Assembly: GCF_007859755.1 (NCBI RefSeq)
Contig: NZ_SJPF01000004.1
Location: 620,894 to 684,893 of the forward strand
Source: Blastopirellula retiformator
GTDB lineage: Bacteria; Planctomycetota; Planctomycetia; Pirellulales; Pirellulaceae
Length of the DNA: 64,000 bases
Reading direction: 5' to 3'
Below the pieces are notes generated by a model. It did no database searches. It saw nothing but the letters and a program-made list of their open reading frames with translations, and was not told where the DNA came from. The position numbers were made by a program, and so were the translations under genes. Positions 18,104 through 25,925 of the stretch are shown piece after piece. Numbering within the stretch: the stretch's first letter is position 1; the number at the start of each line of letters is the position of its first letter.

Positions 18104-18747
18104 ATTTCGAGGAAGAACCAACCGCGACGCCGCGCGACTACCGACCGGGGCAGTTTAGTCTCTGGACGCTGCTATTGCTCTCGACCGCCATTGGGACCTT
18201 GGCTGCCGCATTTCAGTTGCCGCAACAGTGCTACGAAGTCGATCAACAACGGAAGCAGCTAGAGCAATTGGAGAGTGCGAGCCTAAGCGAGCCCTGGAAA
18301 ATGATCAACTGTCAACGGCGATATCCAGGCAGCGTTCCCAGCGACGACTGGCTCATCTATCTACCTCCCGATCACCAATTCCAAATCGCCTGTTCAACCC
18401 TCCGTAGCGACAGCGAAACAGGTTTGCCTACTTCCGTCGCTCCGCTAACGCCCGGAGAGCACGTCGTCGCCATTCGCTACGCCATCGCTGATGACCAGTG
18501 GCTCGTGCAGACGCGGGTCGATGACCAGGCTATCTTAGAAGAGCGACTTCCTCGATCCTGGAATCCGCAACTCGGCGAGTACTCTCCCACGCGACAGATA
18601 GCTGGAATCAAAGCGTATCCCAATCAACCCTATCTCCTGCTACATAACGAAATCTTCTATACGCCCGACCCCGGCATCGGCGGCGGTAAAAGCTCACGCA
18701 ATTCGCAGACGGGGCTGCGGGTTTGGATAGAGAAGCGGGAGCCGTAA
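18100..18747 (+). CDS. membrane-anchored protein of unknown function, type B' (cassette gene 4)
   Basis: The ATG overlaps the previous stop (ATGA) and gives 215 residues. A membrane helix lies at about 18-38 (SLWTLLLLSTAIGTLAAAF). The outer domain is paralogous to the gene at 16746: LIYLPPDHQFQIAC, PLTPGEHVVAIRY, DQAILEERLP, SQTGLRVWIEK. The last gene of the four-gene coupled run, it converges on the secreted-protein gene ending at 18759. Function unknown. Confidence 0.8.
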   Translation: MNFEEEPTATPRDYRPGQFSLWTLLLLSTAIGTLAAAFQLPQQCYEVDQQRKQLEQLESASLSEPWKMINCQRRYPGSVPSDDWLIYLPPDHQFQIACSTLRSDSETGLPTSVAPLTPGEHVVAIRYAIADDQWLVQTRVDDQAILEERLPRSWNPQLGEYSPTRQIAGIKAYPNQPYLLLHNEIFYTPDPGIGGGKSSRNSQTGLRVWIEKREP

Positions 18748-18758
18748 GAGACCGGCGA

Positions 18759-19199
18759 TCACTTCTTCGCAACAGCGCCAGCCGACCGATTATTACTTAC
18801 CACCCGCCGCTGCGGCGTCAGCACCTCGGTCAAAACCTTCCCGCCGCCATGGCCCACCCATTTGCCGCTAAGGCGTCCGTTCTTCTCGACCTTATAGACG
18901 ACCACGCCGCCGGTGACGACGACTCCGCCGCCAGGGGCGACTTGCTTGCTGATCCAGCTCGACGAGAGCACGTCGCCGGTCAGCAGCGCGATTCCCTGAT
19001 GGGTTCGTCCGGCGATGTTCCACTCGAGCTTGTAGGCGTCGCCGCTCTTGGAGATGAAGACGGTCCCCTTGTATTGGCCGCCGCCGGCGTTGTCGCCGAC
19101 GCAGTCGTACAGGCCAGTCACATCGCCGGCCCAGCAGGTCGCCGGAGCGAGCGTCAGGAAGAGTAGGAACAAGAGCCAGTTGCGACGATGAGCCAACAT
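18759..19199 (-). CDS. small secreted protein of unknown function
   Basis: The protein has 146 residues. The ATG follows AGGGAGAA. A clear signal peptide (RRNWLLFLLFLTLAPATCWA) is probably cleaved near residue 24. The mature part is Gly-rich and beta-prone: TGLYDCVGDNAGGG, a GGGVVVTGGVVVYKV stretch and LSGKWVGHGGG. It resembles small beta-barrel or lipocalin-like exported proteins only in general character. It lies downstream of the ThuA gene on the same strand but is separated from it by a terminator-like hairpin, so it may be transcribed on its own. Confidence 0.75.
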   Translation of the reverse strand: MLAHRRNWLLFLLFLTLAPATCWAGDVTGLYDCVGDNAGGGQYKGTVFISKSGDAYKLEWNIAGRTHQGIALLTGDVLSSSWISKQVAPGGGVVVTGGVVVYKVEKNGRLSGKWVGHGGGKVLTEVLTPQRRVVSNNRSAGAVAKK

Positions 19200-19213
19200 G
19201 GTAGTTCTCCCTG

Positions 19214-19246
19214 GAAAAGAAAACAGGGCCGCAAGTGCGGCCCCTG
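19214..19246 (-). terminator. intrinsic terminator downstream of the ThuA gene
   Basis: Read on the minus strand, GGGCCGC-acttGCGGCCC forms a strong stem followed by a T-rich stretch (TGTTTTCTTTTCC). It lies 9 bp after the ThuA stop and before the next minus-strand start. Confidence 0.65.
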
Positions 19247-19254
19247 GTGGTTGG

Positions 19255-20265
19255 TTATTTCTTCAGCTCATAGTCGGCTGGCGTCGTGCCGGTTTTGAAC
19301 TTGCCGAAGCCGAAGAAGGTGGGCTCGTACTCGCCGACCAGCTCGACGTTCGCCTTGCCGTCGATTTTGTCGGCCAGGCCGGTGAAGTAGTAGCTGGCGT
19401 TGACCAACAGGCGGCGATAGTCCTCGCTCTCAAAGTCGACCGCCGAGCCAAACGTGCTGGTCAGCGACGGCGTGACGACGCCATTTTCGCCGGTGTATTT
19501 ATTGAGCCAGATGATCGGCATCATCGGATCGTTCTTCTTGCCTTCGACCGGCGGATCATTCGGCTCCATGCCGTTCAAGACTTGTCCGTTGACCAGAACT
19601 TCGGCCGTCTCCGGCAGCTTGGTGATGCCGTAAACGTCGGTCGGGCCCCAGATGTCCGTAACGCCGCGCAAGATCGGGTGATCTTTCATCGCGGGATTGA
19701 TCACGCCGCGCGTGCTCTCGCGACCATGATGGCCGTGATGATTGACCCAGGTTTCCCCTAAGATCTGGCGACCAAAACCACCCTTGAAATCGCCCCCGGC
19801 GTTGAAGGTGTATTTCGCGTAGGGAGAATCCTTCGGAAAGTTAAACGCGTGGGTCGACGTCCGCAGGGCGATGATCGGCTTGCCCGACTTCACGTAATCG
19901 AGGATCGGCTCCATCTGCTCTTTGGGCAGATTGCGAAAGCGGGTCAGCATGATCATCAGGTCAGCGTCGGCCAGCGCCTTGGTGCCGGGGATGTTGGTTT
20001 GGTGGGTCGGCACGATCTCGCCCGACTTGGGATCGATCGGGAAGAGGACGGTGCACTTGAAGCCGTGCCGCTGTGACAAGATCTTGCCGAGCGCCGGCAA
20101 CATTTCTTCCGAGCGATACTCGTCATCCCCCGAGACCAGCACGATGTGCTTGCCGGCGCCGGGACCTTCGCCGCCGGGATAGACGACCCACGGATCAGCG
20201 GCCGACGAACTAGTAGCGAACGAGACGAACAACGTCATGGCGAGAGCGAGCGAAAAAAAACGCAT
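19255..20265 (-). CDS. exported ThuA domain protein
   Basis: The protein has 336 residues with a signal peptide (MRFFSLALAMTLFVSFATSSSA). The ThuA fold, a class I amidotransferase-like domain without the usual catalytic triad, is visible in GKHIVLVSGDDEYRSEEMLPAL, LADADLMIMLTRFRNLP and YVKSGKPIIALRTSTHAF. A His-rich WVNHHGHHGR follows. A C-terminal part includes GPTDVYGITKLPETAEVLVNG and PIIWLNKYTGENG. In planctomycetes such proteins are often encoded with PVC-type heme proteins and are thought to act in carbohydrate turnover; the exact reaction is not established. The divergent neighbour at 20412 is such a heme protein, consistent with shared control. Confidence 0.88.
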   Translation of the reverse strand: MRFFSLALAMTLFVSFATSSSAADPWVVYPGGEGPGAGKHIVLVSGDDEYRSEEMLPALGKILSQRHGFKCTVLFPIDPKSGEIVPTHQTNIPGTKALADADLMIMLTRFRNLPKEQMEPILDYVKSGKPIIALRTSTHAFNFPKDSPYAKYTFNAGGDFKGGFGRQILGETWVNHHGHHGRESTRGVINPAMKDHPILRGVTDIWGPTDVYGITKLPETAEVLVNGQVLNGMEPNDPPVEGKKNDPMMPIIWLNKYTGENGVVTPSLTSTFGSAVDFESEDYRRLLVNASYYFTGLADKIDGKANVELVGEYEPTFFGFGKFKTGTTPADYELKK

Positions 20266-20364
20266 GGGCGGCAGTTCCTAGGCGGGAAAACAGGTGTTAG
20301 GCCGATCGATATCCGTTATAGACCAAACTCCTTGCGGGTGCGAGAACTTGCCCCGCAATTCAAC

Positions 20365-20370
20365 TATAAT
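20365..20370 (+). promoter_or_regulatory. candidate -10 element of the CxxCH-protein gene
   Basis: A perfect TATAAT lies 42 bp before the ATG at 20412. The hexamer 17 bp upstream (GAGAAC) is a poor -35. The 146-bp divergent region 20266-20411 must serve both the ThuA and the heme-protein gene. Confidence 0.35.
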
Positions 20371-20411
20371 AGCTCCGTCCCCTCCCCACGCTCCTTCCCC
20401 CGGTCGCCCCA

Positions 20412-22841
20412 ATGTCAACTCGCGTCCCACTTTTCGCATTGATTTGCGCCGCCAGTTTCGTGTCGCTCGCCTCGGCCGAGCCGCCGCGCGTGCTCGACGA
20501 CCGAATGCAATTGGAAATGATCGCCGAGCACCCCGCGATCGTCACGCCGATCGGCATCGCCTTCGACGCCCAGGGGCGCCTGCTGGTGATCGAATCGCAA
20601 ACGCATCATCGGAAAGAGGATTACGTCGGTCCGGAGAAAGATCGCATTCGCGCCTATGTTGATAGCGATGGGGACGGCAAGTTCGACGCGTGGAGCAATT
20701 TCTATGAAGGGACGACTTTCACGATGAGCCTGGCGGCGGCGCCGGACGGTTCGATCTATGTCGCGACCCGCATGGAGATCTTCCGCCTCCGCGATACTAA
20801 CAACGATGGCGTCGCCGATGAGAAAACGGAGATCGCCCATCTTGAGACGAAAGGCAACTATCCGCACAACGGCCTGGCCGGGCTCACCTTTGGCCCCGGC
20901 GGCAAGTTGATCTTCGGCATGGGCGAAAACCTGGGAGAACCGTTCGCGCTGGTCGGTTCTGACGGCGCCCGGATCAACGGTGGTGGAGAAGGGGGTTGCG
21001 TTTATCAAACCGAAGCGGATGGCTCGAAACTGAAGAAGATTGCGACCGGCGTCTGGAACCCGTTCGGCATGTGCTTCGATCCCCAGGAGCGGCTCTTCTG
21101 CGTCGACAACGATCCCGATGGCCGCCCGCCGTGCCGTTTGCTCGATATCGTCGATACCGGCGACTACGGCTATCAGTTCCGGTACGGTCGTTCTGGCGTC
21201 CATCCGCTACAAGCGTGGGATGGCGAACTGCCAGGTACGCTGCCGATGGCGGCCGGAACCGGCGAAGCGCCGTGCGCCGTGCTGTACGATCATGGCGATC
21301 TGCTGGTCACCAGCTGGGGCGATCACCGGATCGAACGCTACACGCTGGAACATAGCGGCGCCACCGTCCGTGGCCGCATGTCGCCGGTCGTGGTGGGAGA
21401 CGAAAACTTCCGCCCGACCGGGATGGTCGAAGGGCCCGACGGCGCTTACTATTTTGCCGACTGGGTCGACCGCAGTTATCAGGTTCATGGCAATGGCCGC
21501 CTTTGGAAACTGTCGTGGAAAAACGGCCCGCCGAAGAACAAACCGCTTTCGCTTTCCGACGCCGAGAAAGAGGCTCGTCAGCTAGCCCAGGAGTTTGACC
21601 TGCAGGCGCTCGATTCGCCCGATCTGTTCCTGCGGCAAGGCGCCATCGCCGGCTTGACCAAACAGCCTGATCGTCTGCGACAGGTCGACTGGGACGTACT
21701 GCCGACCGGCGATCAGCGACTGGGCGTCCTGCAGGCGCTGCGCTGGATTGGCGCGACCGCCGACGAGGCCCATCTGAGCGAAGCGCTGGCCGACGCCGAC
21801 GAAGCGGTCCGGATCGAGGCGGTGCGCTGGATCGCCGACGAACAACTGAAGCGGTACGAAGAAGAATTGAAAACGCAACTCGCTTCCGGCAAACTGTCGG
21901 CCCAAGCGTTTCCCGTCTACCTGGCGGCGATCGCCTGGCTGCAAAGCGGCAAGGTGGGGGGCAACAGCGAATGGCTCAGTCAAAAGCTGCTCAGCGATAC
22001 CGCGACGTCGCCCACGGCGTCGCCGGCGACCCGGGCCATGGCGATCACGCTGCTTCCCCCCAGTCACCCGCAACTGACGACCAGCAAGTTGACCGAATGG
22101 GCCCAGAGCGACCACCCCGCACTGCAATCGGCCGCGGTTCGGACGTTGGCGCTTCGCGCGACGGCGGAATCGGCGGAGCCGCTCGCTAAGCTGGCCGCCG
22201 ATGATCAGTTGCCCATCCAAACGCGGGCCGACGCTATCGGCGGATTGGCATGCGACAAAGAGAAGCACGCGCCCCTGTTAACGAAGCTGGCGGAAGGGGA
22301 CAACCCAGTGATCGCCACGGCGGCGAAACGAGCTTCGCTGGATAGCGGTAAACTCGAAACCGCCAATCGGCCGCCGCTGACCGACGTCGACGCCTGGTTG
22401 GCGAAACTGCCGAGCGACACGAGCCGCGACGCCGGCTGGCGGGTCTTCATGTCGGACCGGGCGACCTGTGCGCGTTGTCACACGTTCGGCGGTCGCGGCG
22501 CGAAGGTCGGTCCTGATCTGACGCATATCGGCGCCCGGACCGATCGCAGGCGGATCTTGCAGTCGATCTTGCGGCCGAGTCAGGAGATTGGGCCGATGTT
22601 CGTCGCCGAGATGTTGCTGCTGGACGATGGTCGCGTCTTGAGCGGCTTTCCGCTCCATCGCCTGGTCGAAGACAAACGCGAGTTGTTCGTCGACGCCAAT
22701 GGCAAGACGTTTGAAGTCGATCCGGACGAGATCATGGAGCGTCGCGCCGCCGAGAAGTCGATCATGCCGGAAGGTTTGCCAGGTCAGTTAACGCTGGCCG
22801 AATTGGCTGACTTGCTGGCGCTGTTAGCCGGCGATCAGTAA
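20412..22841 (+). CDS. PVC-type heme-binding CxxCH dehydrogenase-like protein
   Basis: The protein has 809 residues with a signal peptide (PLFALICAASFVSLASA). Residues about 30-370 form a six-bladed sugar/sorbosone-dehydrogenase-like propeller (IGIAFDAQGRLLVIES, NPFGMCFDPQERLFCVDNDPDG, GDHRIERY). Helical HEAT-like repeats run about 400-660. A cytochrome-c motif C686-A-R-C689-H690 opens the C-terminal domain (GPDLTHIGARTDRR, ILRPSQEIGP). This architecture is typical of the PVC group and points to a periplasmic heme-dependent oxidation, probably of a sugar-like substrate. Asp-rich DSDGDGKFDAW and DTNNDGVADE loops look Ca-binding. The stop region overlaps the convergent gene by 7 bp. Confidence 0.92.
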   Translation: MSTRVPLFALICAASFVSLASAEPPRVLDDRMQLEMIAEHPAIVTPIGIAFDAQGRLLVIESQTHHRKEDYVGPEKDRIRAYVDSDGDGKFDAWSNFYEGTTFTMSLAAAPDGSIYVATRMEIFRLRDTNNDGVADEKTEIAHLETKGNYPHNGLAGLTFGPGGKLIFGMGENLGEPFALVGSDGARINGGGEGGCVYQTEADGSKLKKIATGVWNPFGMCFDPQERLFCVDNDPDGRPPCRLLDIVDTGDYGYQFRYGRSGVHPLQAWDGELPGTLPMAAGTGEAPCAVLYDHGDLLVTSWGDHRIERYTLEHSGATVRGRMSPVVVGDENFRPTGMVEGPDGAYYFADWVDRSYQVHGNGRLWKLSWKNGPPKNKPLSLSDAEKEARQLAQEFDLQALDSPDLFLRQGAIAGLTKQPDRLRQVDWDVLPTGDQRLGVLQALRWIGATADEAHLSEALADADEAVRIEAVRWIADEQLKRYEEELKTQLASGKLSAQAFPVYLAAIAWLQSGKVGGNSEWLSQKLLSDTATSPTASPATRAMAITLLPPSHPQLTTSKLTEWAQSDHPALQSAAVRTLALRATAESAEPLAKLAADDQLPIQTRADAIGGLACDKEKHAPLLTKLAEGDNPVIATAAKRASLDSGKLETANRPPLTDVDAWLAKLPSDTSRDAGWRVFMSDRATCARCHTFGGRGAKVGPDLTHIGARTDRRRILQSILRPSQEIGPMFVAEMLLLDDGRVLSGFPLHRLVEDKRELFVDANGKTFEVDPDEIMERRAAEKSIMPEGLPGQLTLAELADLLALLAGDQ

Positions 22842-24244
22842 GCGTTCTTTTTCAATAGCACCACCGAAACCGTCTGCAGTAAGATACGCAGGTCGTTCGA
22901 GATGCTCCAGGTACGGATGTACTCGTGGTCGCATTCGATCCGCCGTTCCATCTTCTCCAGCGTATCGGTTTCGCCGCGCCAACCGCGAACCTGGGCCAAG
23001 CCGGTGATCCCCGGCTTGATCTTGTGCCGCAGCATGTAGCCTTGGATCACCTTGCGATACTCTTCGTTGTGCGCGGTGGCGTGCGGACGAGGACCGACCA
23101 GCGACATATCGCCATACAGCACGTTGAACAACTGCGGCAACTCATCAAGCGACGTTCGCCGCAGGAATCCGCCGATGGAAGTGAGACGCACGTCATCTTT
23201 GGTCACCTGGGTGATGGTCGGCCCATCTTCGCAGACCGTCATCGTCCGGAACTTCCAGACGAAGAACTCATGACCATCCAGGCCATAGCGCCGCTGGCGG
23301 AAGAAGATCGGACCGCTGGACGTCAACTTCACCGCAATCGCGATCGCCAACATCGGCAACGCGCAGCACGCCAGGATCAGCGAACCGAACACAATGTCGG
23401 TCGTGCGCTTCATCAATCCATCGACGCCGTACAGCGGGTTCTCAAACACGCTGACCACCGGCAATCCGCGGACATCGGTCCAGCGGGAGTGGAGCAACTC
23501 GAACACGAAGAAGTCAGGCACAATGTAAACCGACGCCGTCGAGTCGCTCAGCTGCGCCAGGACTTTGCGAATGCGATCTTCGGCCCGCATCGGAAAAGTG
23601 ATGTAAATCTGCTCGACTTCGCCACGACGGGCCCGCTCGATCAAATCGGCGATGTCGCCCACCTGCGTTCCGAGCGTCGCGGGGATTTCCGGCAACCGAT
23701 TGCATGGTCGATCGTCGAAGAAGCCGACAAACCTCAAACCCAAGTCGGGCGTATCGCGAATGTTGGCCGCCAGCTGAATGCCGAGCGGATTGACGCCGAC
23801 GATGGCGAAACCTCGCAGGTTCATTCCGCGGGCACGGAGGATCTCGAGCCCAAAGCGAATGGTGACCCGCACCAAGACCATCAAGCCCGGCGTCACCATC
23901 AGCCAATAGGCGGCGGATAGCAGCGCATAGGATTGGGCATGACCGGTCAGAAATCCGACCAAGATCAACACCGCCAGGCTGGCGCCCCAGGTCGCCGCTC
24001 CGCAGCCGATTTCGCGCTGTGTCGAGACGCCTCGCCAGTTGCGATAGACGCCGGTGACTTCGGCGACCAGAAAGAACATCGCAATTGCCGCAGCGGCGGC
24101 GAATTGGTGGGTAGCATTGAACGTGGCGCCCGACCAGTCGACGGCGACCCACAATCCAACCAGGATCGCGATGCCGTCAAACACGCGGTAACAGGCGTCG
24201 AGCCAAGTCGACTGCTGACGAATTGCCGAAATGTTAGGGGTCAT
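22835..24244 (-). CDS. undecaprenyl-phosphate sugar phosphotransferase, WcaJ-like
   Basis: I place the start at the ATG 24242-24244 (MTPNISAIRQQ, 469 residues), because the longer open frame runs back into a dispersed repeat at 24474. Four or five N-terminal membrane helices (about 20-140) and a nucleotide-binding-like CoA-binding fold (FAIVGVNPLGIQLA) come first. The PglC/WbaP-type catalytic domain takes the last 200 residues: KRTTDIVFGS, FVWKFRTM, SLDELPQLFNVLYGDMSLVGPRP and KPGITGLAQVRGW. Such enzymes transfer sugar-1-phosphate, usually glucose, to undecaprenyl phosphate to start exopolysaccharide. No glycosyltransferase or polymerase genes are adjacent, so it is an orphan initiating enzyme here. 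Confidence 0.93.
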   Translation of the reverse strand: MTPNISAIRQQSTWLDACYRVFDGIAILVGLWVAVDWSGATFNATHQFAAAAAIAMFFLVAEVTGVYRNWRGVSTQREIGCGAATWGASLAVLILVGFLTGHAQSYALLSAAYWLMVTPGLMVLVRVTIRFGLEILRARGMNLRGFAIVGVNPLGIQLAANIRDTPDLGLRFVGFFDDRPCNRLPEIPATLGTQVGDIADLIERARRGEVEQIYITFPMRAEDRIRKVLAQLSDSTASVYIVPDFFVFELLHSRWTDVRGLPVVSVFENPLYGVDGLMKRTTDIVFGSLILACCALPMLAIAIAVKLTSSGPIFFRQRRYGLDGHEFFVWKFRTMTVCEDGPTITQVTKDDVRLTSIGGFLRRTSLDELPQLFNVLYGDMSLVGPRPHATAHNEEYRKVIQGYMLRHKIKPGITGLAQVRGWRGETDTLEKMERRIECDHEYIRTWSISNDLRILLQTVSVVLLKKNAY

Positions 24245-24473
24245 TTTGGCGCTAACTAGGGAACTACGCTTGAGATGGGACCCAAAAACATACGTCGAAA
24301 CGACCTCGATGCAGGTCACGTCGCGGTAAGTTCTTGCGGTCGGCCGAAGCGGGGGTAGTTCTCGTGTCGATTGCGCCAATTGTCCGGGAGTCAGGCCAGG
24401 GGGCGTTACAGACCGCCCGAATTGACGACAGTTTTGGTTTCCCAAGCACACAGCGTTCTTGTGCATGACCCAC

Positions 24474-24558
24474 GTAGGGTCCGCTGTGCGGACCAAGGAG
24501 GCGGCAACCAATTTTGCCAACCGCTTGAGCACTTCGTGGACCGCACAGCGGACCCTAC
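24474..24558. repeat. dispersed repeat family F, copy 1 (85 bp, inverted ends)
   Basis: The 22-bp ends (24474-24495 and 24537-24558) are inverted copies of each other with one mismatch. They begin GTAGGGTCC and contain the nested palindrome GGTCCGC-tgt-GCGGACC. The interior is unrelated to that of the second copy at 52913. The right end joins a family A repeat directly. Bases 24245-24473, between this and the WcaJ-like start, hold no gene and presumably the promoter. Confidence 0.85.
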
Positions 24559-24712
24559 CAGCCTGTTGAAAAATGCCATCGTGGCATTTTTCAACCTCGC
24601 CAGGCTCAGAGCATAGCTCTTCGCGGCTCGCAAAATAACGCGACTTACGTCGTTATTTTGGGATCGCATCCGTGCGATCACGCAGTCCGTCGAGAAAATC
24701 AACGGACTGCTA
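24559..24712 (+). repeat. dispersed repeat family A, full copy (four hairpins)
   Basis: There are four successive hairpins. GTTGAAAAATGCCA-tcg-TGGCATTTTTCAAC is at 24565-24595, and CAAAATAACG/CGTTATTTTG at 24631-24660. GATCGCA-tccg-TGCGATC is at 24662-24679, and CAGTCCGT/ACGGACTG at 24683-24709. A full inverted copy is at 37079-37233, with partial copies at 1337-1431 and 7897-7976. No coding capacity is visible. Confidence 0.88.
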
Positions 24713-24748
24713 CGCGACTAAAGTACAGGCTTCAGCCCAGTCCGGCGG

Positions 24749-25699
24749 CTACTCGCCGGCGGGCGGGTTCGGTCGCGGCCAGACCAGCTCTTCCGTTCCG
24801 GCGATTTTCGCCTGGGCGTCGTTGGGGGCCTGCATTTGGGCCAGCAAAACTGCATCGATGTTCTGGCTGATAAACTTGCCGGCGCCGCTGGCGAACATCA
24901 GATTGACGCCGCCAGGATGGTAGCTCGACATGCGGGCAAACCGGGCCGATCCGTCCCCTTTGCCGAGCTGCTGATTGACGCCCAAGATGGCGTCCGGCGC
25001 ATTGCTCCAGACGAAAGCGATTTCGTTTTCCTGGGGAGAGGTCCAAGACCCGGCTTCGACGTTTTCGCCCAACAGCAGCGTCGATTCGAGTCCGTCCAGC
25101 TCCGAAACCTGCAGCAGCGAAAATTGCTGGAACGCGAGGTCCGGTTTTTCATTCAGCCGATTCTGGAAGATGCCGTTGGCGGCCCAATCGGCCGGAATCG
25201 TGCTGGTCGGGGCCACGTCGGGCATGCCGCCGTTGACCACATACGAGTTGACCCCACCCCATTGCTCGGGATCTTCCGGAGCGTCATCGGGGCAGATTGC
25301 TTCATAAATCGTGAAATCGGGCCGCTTTCCAGCGAGTTCACCCTGGGCCGAGTAGGCCTGAAACTCTTCCAGATAGGGGGGAACCGGAACCTGGTCAGGC
25401 TCGGGATAAAGCTGACTCTGTAGATAGGGGAGGGCAGGGAATAGCCAGCCGGTCGTCGCCCCATCGGCCGCCCCTGGATCCTGCAGGTTGGCGTAGCCGG
25501 GCAGTTGGCGGTGGTCCTCGTCGTAGATGATGAGCGCCTCGGAGAGGAGCTTTTGGTGGTAGAGACAGGCGTTCCGCCGGGCGTTTTCGCGGCTGCGGAG
25601 GATGAGCGGAGCGAGCAGCATGAAGACGAGCCCGATTGCGGCCGCGGCGAAGACCACATTTCGCAGGGCGACGCCCCGCAGGTTATGATGAAATTTCAC
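24749..25699 (-). CDS. DUF1559-like pseudopilin with degenerate leader
   Basis: The GTG at 25697-25699 follows AAGGAC five bases upstream and gives 316 residues; a longer frame without a ribosome site is rejected. After a short start comes one membrane helix (about 12-34, ALRNVVFAAAAIGLVFMLLAP). SRENARRNACLYHQKLLSEAL follows, matching the DUF1559 pattern of AREAARRxxCxxNLKQ. Near the C-terminus, SSYHPGGVNLMFASG matches the H-x-GG-x-N-x-x-x-x-DG signature. In typical members the leader reads G-F-T-L-V-E; here it reads GVALRN, so the Glu5 needed for processing and assembly is Asn. It may be an unprocessed membrane-anchored variant. Confidence 0.8.
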   Translation of the reverse strand: MKFHHNLRGVALRNVVFAAAAIGLVFMLLAPLILRSRENARRNACLYHQKLLSEALIIYDEDHRQLPGYANLQDPGAADGATTGWLFPALPYLQSQLYPEPDQVPVPPYLEEFQAYSAQGELAGKRPDFTIYEAICPDDAPEDPEQWGGVNSYVVNGGMPDVAPTSTIPADWAANGIFQNRLNEKPDLAFQQFSLLQVSELDGLESTLLLGENVEAGSWTSPQENEIAFVWSNAPDAILGVNQQLGKGDGSARFARMSSYHPGGVNLMFASGAGKFISQNIDAVLLAQMQAPNDAQAKIAGTEELVWPRPNPPAGE

Positions 25700-25925
25700 G
25701 TAAGTCCTTGTGAATTCGGCAGCTTGCGTCGACCAAATCGCTTGACGAACGAGCGGTTTGTTGTTGCAATGGAAATGTATAAGATAAACTTTTCCGAGTA
25801 GCGTCGCCAAGTCGCCGCCGCCAGCCGTGCGACTATTTGTCTCCTCCCATTAGGACGCTCCGATTTGCGCTCGCGATATCGGTCCACCGACCGAGCCACT
25901 CGCCCGCCCAGGAATAGACTACGCC

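Noticed and set aside
24245-24532. N-terminal extension of the WcaJ-like protein and possible fusion
   Set aside because: The extension is coded by intergenic and family F repeat sequence and has no protein character.
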